A DNA stretch of 64,000 bases from Humibacter albus DSM 18994 (lineage in GTDB: Bacteria; Actinomycetota; Actinomycetes; Actinomycetales; Microbacteriaceae): NCBI RefSeq assembly GCF_000421825.1, contig NZ_ATXT01000014.1, forward strand, positions 124,001 through 188,000. The letters are read 5' to 3'. The position numbers and the translations under genes are program-made. Each line of letters begins with the position of its first letter. Position 1 is the first letter of the stretch. The notes under the pieces are model-generated. The model saw nothing but the letters and a program-made list of their open reading frames with translations, was not told where the DNA came from and did no database searches. Below are positions 17,247 through 26,788 of the stretch, piece by piece.

Positions 17247-20200
17247 ATGAGGTCACCGGTCAGCAGCCCTCGCATGATCGGCCGAGAGGTCGATCTGGAG
17301 GCGTTGCGCGCCGAGTACGTGCGCAGCGCTTCCGAGCCGCGCGCCGTGGCGATCGGCGGTGAGGCCGGAATCGGCAAGACGAGGCTGGTGACGGAGTTCG
17401 CCCGCGAACTCGGCGACGACACGCTCGTGCTCACCGGTCGCGTCGTCGACATCGGCACCGAGAACGCGCCTTACGCGCCGTTCACGGCGATCCTGCGTGA
17501 ACTGGCGCAGGCGATCGGCACGGACGAGCTGCTGGACGCCGCCGGTCCGGCACGCGCCGTGCTGTCGGTGCTCCTGCCCGAGCTCTCGCTCGACGGGGCG
17601 CTGCCGCAGCGAGCGGGCACCGAGCGCCTCTACGAGCTCGTCACGGTGCTGTTCGAGCAGGTGGCCCGCGATCGCCGCCTCGTGCTGGTGATCGAGGACA
17701 TCCACTGGGCGGACCGCTCGACGCTGGAACTGCTGAGGTTCCTGGTCGGCATGCTGACGGGTGCGGGCATCCTCATCCTGGTCACGTACCGCAGCGACGA
17801 GATCGTGCGTGGCCACCCGCTGCGCCCTGTGCTGCCGGAGCTCGAGCGATCGCGCCGGCTCACCCGTTGGGAGCTGGCGCGACTGACGCGCGATCAGGTC
17901 GCCGCACAGGTCGAGGCGATCGCGTCGGCGACGTCGGGGCGCGCCACAGTGGGGCAGTCCGACGTCGACGAACTCTTCGAACGCAGCGAGGGGGTGCCGT
18001 TCTTCGTCGAGGAGCTCGCGGAGTCGGGCTCGGGAGGGACGGAGGCCGGACCGCTGCCGGAGACGCTGCGAGGCATCCTGCTGGCCCGCTACGACCGGCT
18101 GGATGACGATTCGCAGAGCCTGCTGCGGCTGCTCGCCGTGGGTGGCGCGTGTGTTCCACACGAACTTCTCGCACGCGTGCACACGGGCACGACGGCACAG
18201 CTGGATGTCGCGGTGCGTGCGGCGATCGACGGCGGTGTGCTGATCGCAGACAGCGTGGGATACGACTTCCGGCACGCGCTGGTGCGCACGGCGATCCTCG
18301 GGGAGGTGCTGCCGGGAGAGCGTGTGCGATACCACACGGCCTACGCCGATGCGCTCGAGGCGCAGGCGGCCACCGGGCAGCGGGTGGCGTACGACGTCGC
18401 TCAGCATCGCATGGAGGCGCACGATGCATCCAGGGCATTTCCGGCGGCCATCGCCGCGATGCGCGAGGCTCGTGAAGCGTACGACTTCGCGCGCGCCGCG
18501 CACATGGGCGAGAGGGCTCTCGAGCTGTGGGAGCAGGTGAGCGACCCGGCGGCAGCCGCGGGAATGGACCATGTCGAGTTCATGCAGCGCACGGCCACAG
18601 CGTGGCGCGACGCCGGCGACAACGATCGGGCGCTCACCGTGGTGGATGCCGCCCTCGAGGAATGCCCGCCAGACCGTGTCGAGCATCGAGCCGAGCTCCT
18701 GACCGAGAAGGCTCGCTACCTGGCGGCGCTGAGCAGAACCGGTTCGACGGGGCTTCTCGAGGAGGCACTGGGCGGACTCGGCCCCGACGCCTGCTCGGAG
18801 ACGGCGGCGGCGGTGCTCGGAGATCTCGCTGGGCGGCTGATGCTCGAGGCGCGATTCGATGAGGCGATCGGCGTGGCATCCCGTGCGCTCGCCCAGGCGG
18901 AGGCGGCCGGTTCGCTGTCGCGGCGCTCGGTGTCGCACAACATCCGCGGCGTGTCATTGGTGGTGTCGGGACGCATCGACGAAGGACTGGCAGACCTGCA
19001 TGAGGCGGGGCTGCTGGCCGCGCAGCGCGACGGTGCGATGCTGCGCTATCGCGTCAACATGTCCGACGTCATGCATCTGCTGGGCCGGTACGCCGAGGCG
19101 GTGCGGATCGGCGACGCGGGCATCGAGCGGGCACGCAGTCTCGGCGTCGAGCGCACGAGCGGGATCATGCTCGCCGCCAACACCGTGGAGCCGCTGGCCG
19201 CGCTCGGTCGGTGGGACGAGGCGACCACGTTGCTCGAGCCTGCGCTCGCCCTGACGCCACCGCCCGGGTTCCGGGTGCACCTGCAGCGCATGAAGCTTTG
19301 GCTGCTCACCTGGCAGGGCGAGCTCGCCGCCGCCGACGAGCTGTGGCATGCCTGGGCTCCGATGTGGCGTGTGCAATCGCAGATCGAGGAGCAGTCACGG
19401 CTCGGCGGCGCGCGCGTGGAAGCGGAGCTCGCGCTCGGGCTGGGTGACATCGATCGCGCGTGGCGCGCCGTGGGGGTGCTGCTGCACGATCACCGTCCGA
19501 TGAGCGGCTACGACCTGCCGCTTCTCGCATCGGCCGCGAAGACGCTGACGCTGCTGCGCCGTGGTTCCCGCCGGAGCGACGACGAGCTCGATCGTGCGGA
19601 GTCGGCATTTCGCGCCGTGCTCGACGGTGCCCGCGATTGGCCGACCGCGCGGGTCTGGGGGCCCGTCGTCGAAGCAGAGCTCGCCGACGACGGCATGGAT
19701 GCTCCGGGCTGGCACGTGGCCGTCGCAGCAGCGGATCTTGCGCTCGCCCCTGCGCACCTGGCGGCGTACACCCGGTTCCGACACGCCCGAGCCCTCATCG
19801 CGGCGGGAAGGCGCGCTGAAGGGCAGGCCGAGCTCGTGGCCGCCCATGAACGGGCCGATGCAGTCGGGTCCGGGCTCCTGATCTCGTGGATCGACGACCT
19901 CTCGCGACGCGCGGGCCTGGAGCCGGCGGCCGCGGGCACCGGAGCCGTGGTCGCCGGCGCGACGGCAGCCGGATCGACGGAGGACCCCGCCTCGCGGCTC
20001 ACCGATCGCGAGCGGCAGGTTCTCGAACTCCTCGCTCAAGGCCTGAGCAACAAGCAGATCGGCGAACGCCTCTACATCAGCACGAAGACCGCGAGCGTGC
20101 ACGTCTCGGCGATTCTGCGCAAGCTCGGCGCCACCAGCCGCACCGAGGCGGCCTACCTGGCGCGGCGGGAGCCGGCGGCGGATGCGCTGCGGTCCGCTGA

Positions 20201-20267
20201 CGCGCAGTCCGCTGACGCGCGGCGCGCGGACGTGCAGGCCGCAGAGGCGCAGCCGACACGGATCTAG
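17247..20267 (+). CDS. Large ATP-binding LuxR-family transcriptional regulator
   Basis: About 1006 residues of MalT/LAL type: an N-terminal AAA domain with Walker A GGEAGIGKTRL about residue 45 and Walker B LVLVIEDIHWAD about 150; a long middle of helical TPR-like repeats (roughly 400-880); and a C-terminal LuxR helix-turn-helix, LTDRERQVLELLAQGLSNKQ with TKTASVHVSAILRKLG. Such proteins sense a ligand through the repeats and activate transcription. ATG 17247 follows CACGAT by seven bases; ATG at 17274 is an alternative. The last 30 residues contain a duplicated SADA/Q unit encoded by a 15-base tandem repeat. Target genes are unknown. Confidence 0.87.
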   Translation: MRSPVSSPRMIGREVDLEALRAEYVRSASEPRAVAIGGEAGIGKTRLVTEFARELGDDTLVLTGRVVDIGTENAPYAPFTAILRELAQAIGTDELLDAAGPARAVLSVLLPELSLDGALPQRAGTERLYELVTVLFEQVARDRRLVLVIEDIHWADRSTLELLRFLVGMLTGAGILILVTYRSDEIVRGHPLRPVLPELERSRRLTRWELARLTRDQVAAQVEAIASATSGRATVGQSDVDELFERSEGVPFFVEELAESGSGGTEAGPLPETLRGILLARYDRLDDDSQSLLRLLAVGGACVPHELLARVHTGTTAQLDVAVRAAIDGGVLIADSVGYDFRHALVRTAILGEVLPGERVRYHTAYADALEAQAATGQRVAYDVAQHRMEAHDASRAFPAAIAAMREAREAYDFARAAHMGERALELWEQVSDPAAAAGMDHVEFMQRTATAWRDAGDNDRALTVVDAALEECPPDRVEHRAELLTEKARYLAALSRTGSTGLLEEALGGLGPDACSETAAAVLGDLAGRLMLEARFDEAIGVASRALAQAEAAGSLSRRSVSHNIRGVSLVVSGRIDEGLADLHEAGLLAAQRDGAMLRYRVNMSDVMHLLGRYAEAVRIGDAGIERARSLGVERTSGIMLAANTVEPLAALGRWDEATTLLEPALALTPPPGFRVHLQRMKLWLLTWQGELAAADELWHAWAPMWRVQSQIEEQSRLGGARVEAELALGLGDIDRAWRAVGVLLHDHRPMSGYDLPLLASAAKTLTLLRRGSRRSDDELDRAESAFRAVLDGARDWPTARVWGPVVEAELADDGMDAPGWHVAVAAADLALAPAHLAAYTRFRHARALIAAGRRAEGQAELVAAHERADAVGSGLLISWIDDLSRRAGLEPAAAGTGAVVAGATAAGSTEDPASRLTDRERQVLELLAQGLSNKQIGERLYISTKTASVHVSAILRKLGATSRTEAAYLARREPAADALRSADAQSADARRADVQAAEAQPTRI
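20192..20221. repeat. 15-bp in-frame tandem repeat in regulator tail
   Basis: Two copies (20192-20206, 20207-20221) differing at the last base, coding a repeated Ser-Ala-Asp-Ala pentapeptide near the C-terminus of the LuxR-type regulator, beyond the DNA-binding domain. Confidence 0.85.
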
Positions 20268-20306
20268 CGGCCCAGAGTCAACGGTACGCCAGTGAGAAGC
20301 GCCGAG

Positions 20307-20720
20307 CTAGCGGCGTTTATTGTCCGTCCCGCCGCTGTTCTTCTTGGCGCGCTCCGCCTTGACCCGCGTATTCTCCGCGCGCACTGCGGCCTGTGTCGCC
20401 CGCTCCCGCACGAGCCATTCCGGCGGCGCGGCGAGCAGGGCACGGATCTGCTCGGTGGTGAGGGCATCCGTGATGCCGGCCCGGGCGAGACCGCTCGTGG
20501 AGACGCCGAGCTTGCGGGCCACGACGTCGCGAGGGTGGGGTCCTTCTCGGCGCAGGTCGGTAAGCCACTGCGGCGGATCCGACTGCAGGGCGGCGAACTG
20601 CTCACGCGTCACCGCGGACGTGCGGAACGCGTCCGGCGTCGCCGGCAGATAGACCCCGAGCTTCTTCGCGGCCGTCTCGGGCTTCATCGCGCCCGGCCCG
20701 GGCTGCACGGTCTCGCTCAT
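20307..20720 (-). CDS. DUF5997 family protein
   Basis: 137 residues, soluble, basic C-terminus. The sequence MKPETAAKKLGVYLPATP, then DPPQWLTDLRREGPHPRDVV and ARKLGVSTSGLARAGI, matches the actinobacterial DUF5997 family as I remember it; function unknown. There are two similar halves (a DPPQWL and an APPEWL element), and the GVSTSGLARAG portion could be a small helix-turn-helix. ATG at 20720 is six bases behind TACCCT on the minus strand (leaderless). It is divergent from a LysR-type effector-domain protein, an arrangement that suggests the two work together. Confidence 0.8.
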   Translation of the reverse strand: MSETVQPGPGAMKPETAAKKLGVYLPATPDAFRTSAVTREQFAALQSDPPQWLTDLRREGPHPRDVVARKLGVSTSGLARAGITDALTTEQIRALLAAPPEWLVRERATQAAVRAENTRVKAERAKKNSGGTDNKRR

Positions 20721-20739
20721 CAGACCAGGGTATCGCTGC

Positions 20740-20785
20740 GCGGGTGCTCGAGCGCGCGGTACCGTGCGGGTGCTCGAGCGCGCGG
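20740..20785. repeat. Direct repeat of 20 bp around GCTCGAGC, between DUF5997 and LysR-like gene
   Basis: Two identical 20-base copies at 20740-20759 and 20766-20785, phase 26 bases, each centred on the palindrome GCTCGAGC. They fill the middle of the 146-base divergent promoter region. Could be paired operator sites or a duplication. Confidence 0.7.
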
Positions 20786-20866
20786 GACGACGACACCGCG
20801 GCGTCGCCGGGTAGCGTGGGGTGCGGCAGGCGGCCGCGCGTACGCGCACACGAGGGGAATGCATCC

Positions 20867-21490
20867 ATGGCGACTGCGGGCTCGGGATCGAATGAGACAT
20901 CGCGTTCGGCCGCGAGGCGGCCTCCGGCGACGCCGTTCCGGCTGGGCTACGTGCGCGGCGTCACGCCGGCCAAATGGGTGCGTATCTGGGAAGAACGAAT
21001 GCGTCGGGTCCCGATCGAGCTCGTGCGCACCGATCGAAGCGACCAGGAATCCGTGCTTCGCGACGGCCTCGTCGACATGGCCTTCGTGCGGCTCCCGATC
21101 GACCGCGACGGACTGCACGCCATCCCGTTGTACGAGGAGCGACCCGTGGTCGTGGTGCCGAAGGACCACGTGCTGGCCGCAGCGGATGCCGTCACGCTCG
21201 CCGAGGTGGCGGAGCTCGGTTCGCCAGGGCATCCGTTCGATGCGACCATCGAAGACACCCTCGCGCTCGTGGCCGCCGGCGTGGGCAGCGTGGTCGTTCC
21301 ACAGTCGGTGGCGCGGCTGCACTCGCGCCGCGATCTCGTCGCCCGTACGGTGAGCGATGCCGAGCCCACGCGCATCGCGCTCGCCTGGCTGAGCGAGCCC
21401 GGTCCCGCGCGTAGCGACTCGGCCCAGCACCGCGTCGACACGTTCATCGGCATCGTGCGAGGCCGCACTGCGCACAGCTCGCGCGGCTGA
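20867..21490 (+). CDS. LysR-type substrate-binding domain protein without DNA-binding domain
   Basis: 207 residues corresponding to the periplasmic-binding-like effector domain of LysR regulators: FRLGYVRGVTPAKWVRIW, LRDGLVDMAFVRLP, and PLYEERPVVVVPKDH are the usual blocks. The winged-helix part is absent: the first 25 residues are a Ser/Ala/Arg-rich tail. It therefore cannot bind DNA alone in the normal LysR manner. ATG 20867 has GAGGGGAAT upstream. The divergent DUF5997 protein could be its DNA-binding or signalling partner. Such free-standing effector domains with DUF5997 neighbours occur in actinobacteria; ligand unknown. Confidence 0.78.
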   Translation: MATAGSGSNETSRSAARRPPATPFRLGYVRGVTPAKWVRIWEERMRRVPIELVRTDRSDQESVLRDGLVDMAFVRLPIDRDGLHAIPLYEERPVVVVPKDHVLAAADAVTLAEVAELGSPGHPFDATIEDTLALVAAGVGSVVVPQSVARLHSRRDLVARTVSDAEPTRIALAWLSEPGPARSDSAQHRVDTFIGIVRGRTAHSSRG

Positions 21491-21539
21491 GAGCCCTGGC
21501 CCGCACAGACGCGCTCGGCCACGTCGGTAGCCTGGACGG

Positions 21540-24167
21540 GTGAGTCCGGCAGAGAGCATCCGCGCGCGTCTCGATGAACGGATCCGCGGACTCGACTCGC
21601 CGGACGACGTCTTCGACGTCTTCGTCGACTGGGTCTCCGAGGGCGGCATCACGCTGTATCCGGCGCAGGAAGAGGCGCTGATCGGCATCGTCTCCGGCGC
21701 GAACGTCATCGTCTCGACCCCGACGGGCACCGGCAAGTCCCTGATCGCGGTCGGCGCCCACGCGGCCGCCCTCGCCGACGGGCGTCGCACGTTTTACACT
21801 GCGCCGATCAAGGCGCTGGTCTCGGAGAAGTTCTTCGCACTCGCCGACACGTTCGGCGCCGAGAACGTGGGCATGATGACCGGCGACTCCCAGGTGAACC
21901 CCGACGCGCCGATCATCTGCTGCACCGCCGAGATCCTCGCCAACCTCGCGCTGCGGCTCGGTCCGGATGCCCCGGTCGGCCAGGTCGTGATGGACGAGTT
22001 CCACTTCTACGCCGACCCCGACCGCGGCTGGGCGTGGCAGGTGCCCCTGCTGCTTCTCGAGCGCGCACAGTTCGTGCTGATGAGCGCCACACTCGGCGAC
22101 GTCAGCGGCATCTCCGACGACCTCTCCCGCCGCACGCACCGCGAGACGATCGCGGTGACCGGTGTGGAGCGCCCGGTTCCACTGGACTACGACTACGTGC
22201 TGACACCCGTGCACGAGACCATCCAGGAGCTGCTGGATGCCGGCAGCGCGCCGATCTACATCGTGCACTTCTCGCAGAAAGACGCTCTGGAACGAGCGCA
22301 AGCGCTGGCGGGGGCATCCATCGCCTCTCGTGAGCAACGGGATGCCATCGCCGCCGAGATCGCCTCCTTCCGCTTCGCCGCGGGATTCGGTCAGACACTG
22401 TCCCGGCTTCTGCGCCTCGGGATCGGCGTGCACCACGCCGGCATGCTTCCGAAGTACCGCCGACTCGTGGAGCAGCTCGCCCAGCGCGGGATGCTGCGCG
22501 TGGTGTGCGGGACGGACACGCTCGGGGTCGGCATCAACGTGCCGATCCGCAGTGTGCTGCTCACGGCGCTGACCAAGTTCGACGGCACGAAGATGCGGCA
22601 GCTGACCGCACGCGAGTTCCACCAGATCGCGGGCCGTGCCGGACGTGCGGGCTACGACACGGCGGGTACCGTGGTCGCGCAAGCGCCCGAGCACGACGTG
22701 GAGAACGCCCGGCTGGTGGCGAAGGCCGGCGACGATCCGAAGAAGAAGCGCAAGATCGTGCGCAAGAAGGCGCCGGCCGGCTTCGTCTCGTGGGGCGAGC
22801 CGTCGTTCCGGCGGCTGATCGAGGCGGAACCCGAGACGCTCGTCGGCCACATGCAGATCACCAGCGCGATGATCGTCAACGTGATCGCCCGCGGCGGCGA
22901 TGTGTTCGGCAACGTGCGCACTCTCGTGTTCGACAACCACGAGCCGTGGAAGCGTCAGCTGGAGCTCGCACGCCGCGCGCTCGGGATCTACCGCACGCTC
23001 GTGACCGCCGGGGTCGTCGAGAAGGGGCCGGACGGCGTCCCGCGGCTCACGGTCGATCTGCAGCCGAATTTCGCGTTGAACCAGCCGCTGTCTCCCTTCG
23101 CCCTGTCGGTGTTCGAGCTGTTCGACCCGGCCGAGCGGCCGAGTTCCCTGAGCGAGGGACGCGGCGTGGGCACCGGCGACTATGCGCTCGACATCGTGTC
23201 GGTGGTGGAGTCCACGCTCGACGACCCGCGTCCCGTGCTCCTGGCCCAGCAGCACGCGGCCCGCGGCGACGCCGTCGCGGCCATGAAGGCGGAGGGCGTC
23301 GAGTACTCCGAGCGCATGGAGCTGCTCGAGGACGTGACGTGGCCGAAGCCGCTCGAAGGCATCCTTCAGCAGTCCTTCGAGGTCTACAGCGAGAGTCAGC
23401 CGTGGGTGCGCGACTTCGAGCTGCATCCCAAGTCGGTGGTGCGCGACATGTTCGAACGCGCGATGACGTTCGCGGAGTACGTCTCGTACTATTCGCTCGC
23501 GCGCAGCGAGGGCGTGGTGCTGCGCTACCTCTCCGACGCATTCCGGGCGCTGCGCCAGACGGTGCCCGACGAGGCGAAGAGCGACGAGCTCCGCGACATC
23601 ATCGAGTGGCTCGGCGAACTCGTGCGCCAGGTGGACTCCAGCCTGCTCGACGAGTGGGAGGACCTGGTGCACCCGGATGCCGCGTACCACGCCGCACACC
23701 AGACGGCAGGAGCCGCCGTGGTTCCGCCAGCGCCGCGCACCCTGACGAGCAACCGGCGTGCGTTCACCGTGCTGGTGCGCAACGAGCTGTTCCGGCGGGT
23801 GCAGTGGGCCGCGCTCGACCGGCCGGACAAGCTCGGTGAACTCGACCCGGAGTTCGGCGAGGATGCCTGGACCCGCGCCCTCGACGCCTATTACGCCGAA
23901 CACGACACGATCGGCACGGACGCGGACGCCCGCAGCCCGGCGATGCTGATGGTCGACGACGGCGCTGGCGGAGCGGGCAAGGGCGCTGGCGGGGCGGTCG
24001 ACGGCGGGAGCGGGGGAGAGGGAGCGACGCGGCGGTGGCGGGTGCGGCAGATCCTCGCCGACCCGCAGGGCGATCACGACTGGGGCGTCGCCGCCGACGT
24101 CGACCTTGACGCCTCCGACGAGGCCGGTGCCGCTGTGCTGCGGGTGACGTCCGTCGACCGGTTGTAG
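21540..24167 (+). CDS. DEAD/DEAH-box helicase with C-terminal DUF3516
   Basis: 875-residue ATP-dependent helicase of the Ski2-like/DUF3516 group, probably acting on RNA. Domain 1: STPTGTGKSLIAV (Walker A) about residue 62, TAPIKALVSEK, and DEFHFYADPDRGW as motif II, with SATLGD as motif III. Domain 2: HHAGMLPKYRRLVEQ, CGTDTLGVGINVP and QIAGRAGRAGYD (motif VI). After residue 400 a lysine-rich stretch leads into DUF3516, which runs to about 740. GTG at 21540 is six bases behind TAGCCT (leaderless). A Gly/Ala-rich insert near residue 805 may be disordered. Its cellular target is not known. Confidence 0.87.
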   Translation: MSPAESIRARLDERIRGLDSPDDVFDVFVDWVSEGGITLYPAQEEALIGIVSGANVIVSTPTGTGKSLIAVGAHAAALADGRRTFYTAPIKALVSEKFFALADTFGAENVGMMTGDSQVNPDAPIICCTAEILANLALRLGPDAPVGQVVMDEFHFYADPDRGWAWQVPLLLLERAQFVLMSATLGDVSGISDDLSRRTHRETIAVTGVERPVPLDYDYVLTPVHETIQELLDAGSAPIYIVHFSQKDALERAQALAGASIASREQRDAIAAEIASFRFAAGFGQTLSRLLRLGIGVHHAGMLPKYRRLVEQLAQRGMLRVVCGTDTLGVGINVPIRSVLLTALTKFDGTKMRQLTAREFHQIAGRAGRAGYDTAGTVVAQAPEHDVENARLVAKAGDDPKKKRKIVRKKAPAGFVSWGEPSFRRLIEAEPETLVGHMQITSAMIVNVIARGGDVFGNVRTLVFDNHEPWKRQLELARRALGIYRTLVTAGVVEKGPDGVPRLTVDLQPNFALNQPLSPFALSVFELFDPAERPSSLSEGRGVGTGDYALDIVSVVESTLDDPRPVLLAQQHAARGDAVAAMKAEGVEYSERMELLEDVTWPKPLEGILQQSFEVYSESQPWVRDFELHPKSVVRDMFERAMTFAEYVSYYSLARSEGVVLRYLSDAFRALRQTVPDEAKSDELRDIIEWLGELVRQVDSSLLDEWEDLVHPDAAYHAAHQTAGAAVVPPAPRTLTSNRRAFTVLVRNELFRRVQWAALDRPDKLGELDPEFGEDAWTRALDAYYAEHDTIGTDADARSPAMLMVDDGAGGAGKGAGGAVDGGSGGEGATRRWRVRQILADPQGDHDWGVAADVDLDASDEAGAAVLRVTSVDRL

Positions 24168-24178
24168 CCGGCGGGCGC

Positions 24179-25117
24179 CTATTCGTGCGGAACGATGGTC
24201 GTCAGCGGTGCATTCTCGTCGGCGGCCCACTCGGCGAGCGAGCCGTCGTAGATCGTCACGTCGTCGCGTCCAAGGAGTGCGAGCGCGAGCGCGTTGGCGG
24301 CCGAGATGATGCCGCCCGCGCAGTACGCGACGATCGGGTCGGGCGACTCGAGAGCATCCTTCAACGACGTGCGGAGTGCGTCGTCAGCGAGGAACGTGTT
24401 GGTCTCACGGTCGACCAGGCGCGAGACAGGGGCGCTGAGGCTGCCGGGGATGTGTCCCAGGCGTGGCCGGTGGCCCCGTTCGCCGGTGAACTCGCGGTAC
24501 GGCAGGCCGCAGACGAGCGTCGCAGGCTCAGAACCGTCGAGCGCGCGGTGCACGCGGGAGGCGTCGGTCCAGAAGCCGTCTTGCTCGGTGACGGCGACTC
24601 CCGCCGAGGCCGGCGGCGGAGTGTAGCCGATCTCCACCGCGCGCTCCTCGGCGGTCCACTTGCGCAGGCCGCCGTCGAGCACGAGCACGTTCTCGAACCC
24701 GAACGAGCGGAAGATCCACCAGAGACGTGCCGCCCACTGCCCGAAGCTGTCGTCGTAGAGCACGATCGTGCTCGAGGCGTCCACCCCGACAGCCTCGGCA
24801 GCGCGGGCGAACTGTTCCGCGCCCGGCCTGGTGAACGGCAGCCCGCTGGCGGCATCGCTGAACTCCTCGAGCAGATCGGCGAAGACGGCGCCGGGGATGT
24901 GCCCGTTCACGATGTACTGCTCGTGCCCCGTCACGTAGGCGGAGTGCCCGTCGAAGGCGGTGACCTGCAGCACCGTGGCATCCAGCACGAGAAGCGGTGC
25001 CGCACCGGGCTCGTCCGCGCCCGCCATCAGCACGGCCAGTTCCCGTGTCGACACGAGCGGCCGGCGCGTCCCGGCCCCGTCGGCCTCGAGTGAGGGGAAG
25101 CTGCGGGCGATGGTCAC
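24179..25117 (-). CDS. Sulfurtransferase (two-domain rhodanese)
   Basis: 312 residues, two rhodanese domains. The N-terminal domain (residues 25-170) includes IVLYDDSFGQWAARLWW and VLVLDGGLRKW and has no catalytic Cys; the C-terminal domain carries the active-site loop IVAYCAGGIISA, with the persulfide-forming Cys. Enzymes of this kind move sulfane sulfur from thiosulfate or 3-mercaptopyruvate to a thiol or cyanide. GTG 25117 is six bases behind TACCGT on the minus strand (leaderless). It is convergent with the helicase gene, 11 bases apart. The loop sequence suggests a mercaptopyruvate- or thiosulfate-type donor but does not decide which. Confidence 0.87.
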   Translation of the reverse strand: MTIARSFPSLEADGAGTRRPLVSTRELAVLMAGADEPGAAPLLVLDATVLQVTAFDGHSAYVTGHEQYIVNGHIPGAVFADLLEEFSDAASGLPFTRPGAEQFARAAEAVGVDASSTIVLYDDSFGQWAARLWWIFRSFGFENVLVLDGGLRKWTAEERAVEIGYTPPPASAGVAVTEQDGFWTDASRVHRALDGSEPATLVCGLPYREFTGERGHRPRLGHIPGSLSAPVSRLVDRETNTFLADDALRTSLKDALESPDPIVAYCAGGIISAANALALALLGRDDVTIYDGSLAEWAADENAPLTTIVPHE

Positions 25118-25189
25118 GGTCTCACGGTAGGTTCTGGCGGCCTCCGACGCCCATCGCGGCGAAACAGACCGTAACGCAGGGCGCGGGAC

Positions 25190-26689
25190 TCAGTCCGTCT
25201 GGGAGTCTGTTCCGGAGTCCGTGTCGACGTTCATGTCGACGTTCATGTCGACGTTCATGTCGGTATTCACGTCGGCGTTCACGTCGGTGTTGACCGAGGC
25301 GTATCGGCCCACCGGCGACGAGCTCAGGTCGGGATGCGCGAGCTCGGCGATGCCGCGCGCGGCCAGAATGTCGGCGGCTGCGGCGTCCGTCGACGTCACG
25401 AAGGCGGGGTCGAATCCGGCGGAGCAGAGCTCCACCCACGTCTGGAACACAGCGCCGCCGGGACTCAGCGCCGTGCGGCTGACCGGGATGCCCGCCTCGT
25501 CGACCTCGACGACGATGGCCGTCGTGCGCGCGGCGGGTGCGGGACGGTGCGCACGCAGCTCGGCGGCGAGGGCCGCGTACCGCTCACCGATCGGTTTCAC
25601 GCCGCCGCCCTGGTCGATCAGACCCAGCGAGTACTCGAGCTCCGGGAAGTCGGTGAGCGCGCGGCTGACATCGTGCGAGCACCACCAGGTGATGCCCCAC
25701 AGCCCCGCGCAGCGCGCCGCCGAGCGCACCGTCGCCTCGAGGAATCCGGGCATCTCGTCGGTGTTCAGGCAGTTCGACGGCGCACCGACCTCCTGGAGCC
25801 AGATGGGCCGGGAAGGATCGCTCTGGAAGGCGCGCGCGAGCTCGATCAGGTACTCCGCGTGCCGGTCGGACGCCGTCGACCGGCCTCCGTAGCGCTGCGC
25901 TGTGCCGTTGAAGATCCAGGAGTGCACGGTCGTCATGGCGCCGAGCCGCGCGGCGTGTGCAGGAGTGAACGGATGGTCGTCGAGGTACCAGACGGCGTCG
26001 TACTCGCTGTGCACGTGGGCGGCGCGCGGCGCGGAGGAGTGCGCGGCATCCAAGAGCGCGGTCAGCCAGGCCTCGGCCTGTGCCACGGTGATGGGCCAGG
26101 GCGTCGGATGCGGGCGGTCGGAGAACTGGTTCACCTCGTTGCCGAGCGTGAGACCCAGAAAGTTCGGGGCGTCGGCGAGCCGGGTGCCGAGCGCGCGCAC
26201 CAGGTCGGCCTCGGCGGCCACGACCTGCGGATCGGCGAACATGTTGCGGTCGTGCCAGGTCGCGAGCCACGACGGCACGAAGTCGAAGCTCGACAGGTGT
26301 CCCTGCAGTGCGTCGACGCTGACGTCGAGGCCGAACTCCGCGGCGATGTCGACCACTGTGCGCACGTCATCGAGCGCCTGCTGTCGGATGAGCGTGCGGT
26401 TCGGCTGCAGAACCGGCCAGAGCGGGAACACCCGCACGTGATCCAGTCCGAGAGCGGCGAGCCCGGCGAAGTCGCTCCGCACGTTCTCGGGCGAGAACGA
26501 GAGCCAGGAATGCATCCACTCGGCTGACGGCGTGTAGTTGGCCCCGAAACGCAGAGACGGCGCGGCGGCGGGTGCGGCACTCGTCGCCGTGGGCACGGCG
26601 CTCGATGCGGCGGTGGGGGAGTCGGGGATCAACGGTGGCCTCTCGGAGCGGAGCGGACGGGTCGCCTCCACGGTACGGCGCGCTGCCAT
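25190..26689 (-). CDS. Glycoside hydrolase, cellulase/mannanase-like TIM barrel (GH5-type)
   Basis: 499 residues. The TIM barrel starts about residue 45 with [17 protein letters not shown]. The acid/base Glu lies in [12 protein letters not shown] and the probable nucleophile Glu in [10 protein letters not shown], the order of clan GH-A enzymes (cellulases, mannanases). There is no signal peptide, so the enzyme seems intracellular and would act on imported oligosaccharides. The C-terminal 35 residues are a low-complexity Asn/Val/Asp/Met tail from six 12-base repeats. The ATG at 26689 lies 12 bases from one of the three palindromes shared with the HTH/Clp-N promoter. Substrate unknown. Confidence 0.78.
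   Translation of the reverse strand: MAARRTVEATRPLRSERPPLIPDSPTAASSAVPTATSAAPAAAPSLRFGANYTPSAEWMHSWLSFSPENVRSDFAGLAALGLDHVRVFPLWPVLQPNRTLIRQQALDDVRTVVDIAAEFGLDVSVDALQGHLSSFDFVPSWLATWHDRNMFADPQVVAAEADLVRALGTRLADAPNFLGLTLGNEVNQFSDRPHPTPWPITVAQAEAWLTALLDAAHSSAPRAAHVHSEYDAVWYLDDHPFTPAHAARLGAMTTVHSWIFNGTAQRYGGRSTASDRHAEYLIELARAFQSDPSRPIWLQEVGAPSNCLNTDEMPGFLEATVRSAARCAGLWGITWWCSHDVSRALTDFPELEYSLGLIDQGGGVKPIGERYAALAAELRAHRPAPAARTTAIVVEVDEAGIPVSRTALSPGGAVFQTWVELCSAGFDPAFVTSTDAAAADILAARGIAELAHPDLSSSPVGRYASVNTDVNADVNTDMNVDMNVDMNVDTDSGTDSQTD
25223..25294. repeat. 12-bp in-frame tandem repeat, six units, in glycosidase tail
   Basis: Three perfect units of GTCGACGTTCAT (25223-25258) are followed by three degenerate units to 25294. 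On the coding strand they encode a repeated Asn-Val/Thr-Asp-Met/Val tail at the protein's C-terminus. Confidence 0.92.
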
Positions 26690-26701
26690 GTCATCCGTGA
26701 A

Positions 26702-26782
26702 GCAACCACGGTTGCCTATCTGAAGGATGCCTGTGAACTAAGCAACGCAGGTTGACTAGCGTGAACGGGCAACCTAGGTTGC
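26702..26782. promoter_or_regulatory. Three copies of a GCAACC-NN-GGTTGC palindrome
   Basis: Sites at 26702-26715 (AC spacer), 26742-26755 (imperfect: GCAACGCAGGTTGA) and 26769-26782 (TA spacer, a perfect 14-bp palindrome) fill the 99-base gap between the glycosidase and the small HTH gene. Site 2 overlaps the -35 and site 3 the -10 of the rightward promoter; site 1 is just upstream of the glycosidase start. The simplest reading is an autoregulatory operator of the HTH protein. Confidence 0.75.
26752..26780 (+). promoter_or_regulatory. Sigma70-type promoter TTGACT - 17 - TAGGTT for the HTH/Clp-N genes
   Basis: TTGACT at 26752-26757 and TAGGTT at 26775-26780 are 17 bases apart, the best consensus promoter in the window. 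The GTG at 26789 is eight bases beyond the -10, so transcription would begin at or next to the start codon. Two palindromic sites overlap the two elements. Confidence 0.75.
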
Positions 26783-26788
26783 TTAACC

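Noticed and set aside
25223-25294. Possible CRISPR or mobile-element repeat
   Set aside because: Units are 12 bp, in frame, without spacers, and at the end of a coding sequence; it is a tandem repeat. No CRISPR-like array was seen in the window.
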